Shown piece after piece: positions 13,855 through 14,544 of a DNA stretch of 14,544 nt (positions within the stretch are counted from its first letter, which is position 1; each line of letters starts with the position of its first letter). A model generated the notes under the pieces. It had not been told where the DNA came from, ran no database searches, and was given only the letters and a program-made list of their open reading frames with translations. The DNA comes from Actinobacteria bacterium UBA4719. Its GTDB lineage: Bacteria > Actinomycetota > Actinomycetes > Actinomycetales > Dermatophilaceae. The stretch lies in the NCBI GenBank assembly GCA_002404345.1, contig DHJN01000192.1, positions 1 to 14,544 on the forward strand, written 5' to 3'. Both the position numbers and the translations under genes were made by a program.

Positions 13855-14327
13855 CACAGCAGCACCGCGTCACGCCGGATGTCATCGTCCATCTTCGGTT
13901 TCAGACCGCCGTATGAGATCAGGTCGATCTCACGGCCGAGGACCTTCTCGATCAGCTGCTTGAACCTGATGAACTCGAACGACGACGTGCCTGGCGGCGC
14001 GTCCACGAGAAGGTCGATGTCAGAGTCTTGACGCGCCTCGCCGCGAGCGACCGAGCCGAACACTGCCAGCCGCCGGTAGCCATCCTCCGCCGCCAGAGCC
14101 TTGAGGACGGGAGCAGCCGCATCAAGCAACTCCTCGGGACGGACGGCCTCAAGGTCGGGCGCGTAACGGAGCTGCTGACTGACCGCTGGCTGCGAGATAC
14201 CCAACGCATCGCCGACCTGCTGCTGGCTCATCCCCGTGGCGACCATCGCGCGAAGCGCGATGACACGACGCAGCCGCGCGACATCCTCGTCGCGTCGCGC
14301 ATCCCGATACTCCGCCAGCAGGGTCAT
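13854..14327 (-). CDS. mntA: MntA-family antitoxin (nucleotidyltransferase) with N-terminal helix-turn-helix
   Basis: Antitoxin of 157 residues. The C-terminal part (about 70-157) is a minimal nucleotidyltransferase with Gly91-Ser92, Asp103-x-Asp105 (GSx10DxD) and a third acidic residue Asp135 in REIDLISYGG, the set needed to transfer AMP to HepT. Residues 1-60 are an added DNA-binding module with helix-turn-helix GMSQQQVGDALGISQPAVS (32-50). Stand-alone MntA proteins of about 100-140 residues usually lack it; HTH-NTase fusions are known among such antitoxins. A palindrome ATAAGA-caa-TCTTAT covers its start (14326-14340), so self-repression by the HTH is likely. A TAAGAT box 6 nt upstream of the ATG and no ribosome site suggest leaderless expression. 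hepT follows with overlapping codons. Confidence 0.88.
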   Translation of the reverse strand: MTLLAEYRDARRDEDVARLRRVIALRAMVATGMSQQQVGDALGISQPAVSQQLRYAPDLEAVRPEELLDAAAPVLKALAAEDGYRRLAVFGSVARGEARQDSDIDLLVDAPPGTSSFEFIRFKQLIEKVLGREIDLISYGGLKPKMDDDIRRDAVLL

Positions 14328-14340
14328 AAGACAATCTTAT
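14326..14340 (-). promoter_or_regulatory. Operator and promoter of the mntA-hepT operon
   Basis: Perfect inverted repeat ATAAGA-caa-TCTTAT (6-bp arms) overlaps the mntA start codon. On the minus strand TAAGAT (14339-14334) fits a -10 box, with TCGACG 17 nt upstream as a weak -35. The operator overlies the -10 and start, so binding by the MntA helix-turn-helix would shut off transcription. Confidence 0.6.
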
Positions 14341-14518
14341 CTCTCTCGCCGTGCCCCGTCGAGCCCCTCATCTTGGCTCTTCAGATTCGGAAGTGTGGAA
14401 CATTCTCGACTTTCGGGGGAACGTCCGCTGATGCGATGTAGGAGCGGGGCCTCCGCTCCTCGTGGCCTCCCAGCGGGATGCTGGGAGTGTTCACGGCTCA
14501 CGTTGAAGGAGGCCCCTA
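14341..14518. mobile_element. Probable left-end noncoding region of an IS110-family element
   Basis: No gene is seen between the mntA start and the last ATG. The right part has the paired hairpins and a GAAGGAGG ribosome site. The insertion boundary should lie somewhere in this interval, but IS110 elements usually lack terminal inverted repeats, so it cannot be placed by eye. Confidence 0.4.
14440..14487 (+). ncRNA. Candidate IS110 bridge RNA segment: two adjacent perfect hairpins
   Basis: AGGAGCGG-ggcct-CCGCTCCT (14440-14460) is followed 6 nt later by CTCCCAGC-gggat-GCTGGGAG (14467-14487), each with an 8-bp perfect stem and a 5-nt loop. They lie 31 nt before the probable IS110-family transposase start. 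In the IS110 group the region before the transposase encodes the structured bridge RNA that pairs with donor and target DNA. RNA ends and guide loops cannot be fixed from this window. A translational regulator or terminator is the alternative. Confidence 0.45.
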
Positions 14519-14544
14519 ATGGAAGGGTATGCCGGGAAACAGTT
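14519..14544 (+). CDS. Start of a probable IS110-family transposase (cut by window end)
   Basis: Only eight codons are visible, MEGYAGKQ, preceded by a strong GAAGGAGG 6 nt before the ATG. Actinobacterial IS110-type DEDD transposases often start with a similar short segment before the first catalytic Asp (a V-G-I-D-L-H type motif), which would fall just beyond the edge. The identification rests on this resemblance plus the structured upstream region and is therefore tentative. Confidence 0.45.

Noticed and set aside
13224..14031. Extension of the TraA-like frame to 14031 as one 517-residue protein
   Set aside because: After 13221 the family-like sequence continues in a different frame, and the original frame runs antisense through hepT and mntA.
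1..14544. CRISPR arrays, tRNA or rRNA genes
   Set aside because: No regularly spaced repeat-spacer structure, and no cloverleaf or rRNA-like segment was recognised on either strand.

Overview
The window reads as a high-GC actinobacterial chromosome or integrated element. The support is strong G/C bias at third codon positions, several apparently leaderless genes, actinobacterial-type CopC-CopD and YcnI proteins, and a fragment of an actinobacterial TraA/MobF-type conjugation helicase. No rRNA, tRNA or CRISPR array was seen. The species cannot be named from the sequence.

Left part (1-5854). A type I restriction-modification pair on the minus strand (hsdM then hsdS, 4-nt overlap) has an hsdS that stops early inside its second target-recognition domain; no hsdR is present. 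Upstream of hsdM, on the plus strand, lies a decayed remnant of a sugar-binding protein with two in-frame TAGTAG doublets. It is followed by an intact ABC sugar importer ATPase and permease (XylG/XylH type, GTGA overlap) and a universal stress protein.

Middle part (5964-12073). This is a copper-handling locus: a YcnI-type copper-binding membrane protein (minus), a divergent CopC-CopD fusion, an ECF sigma factor (minus), a divergent four-helix membrane anti-sigma factor with a zinc-finger anti-sigma motif and a His-rich external loop, a frameshifted small membrane protein, a second YcnI paralogue, and a cupredoxin-like lipoprotein. Three divergently placed genes (ycnI-1, copCD, anti-sigma) share a bipartite promoter with identical geometry, GGAACT-N16-GGACT. 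This is best explained as the target of the local ECF sigma factor. Two of these promoters sit so close to the start codon that the mRNAs should be leaderless. The inferred circuit is that extracytoplasmic copper is sensed by the anti-sigma loop, the ECF factor is released, and copper-binding and copper-transport proteins plus the anti-sigma itself are made.

Right part (12188-14544). Mobile-element debris: a small winged-helix protein, a frameshifted C-terminal fragment of a TraA-like helicase, a complete HepT/MntA toxin-antitoxin pair whose MntA carries an N-terminal helix-turn-helix and a palindromic operator over its own start, and at the right edge the first codons of a probable IS110-family transposase. 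The transposase is preceded by two strong adjacent hairpins where a bridge RNA would be encoded.
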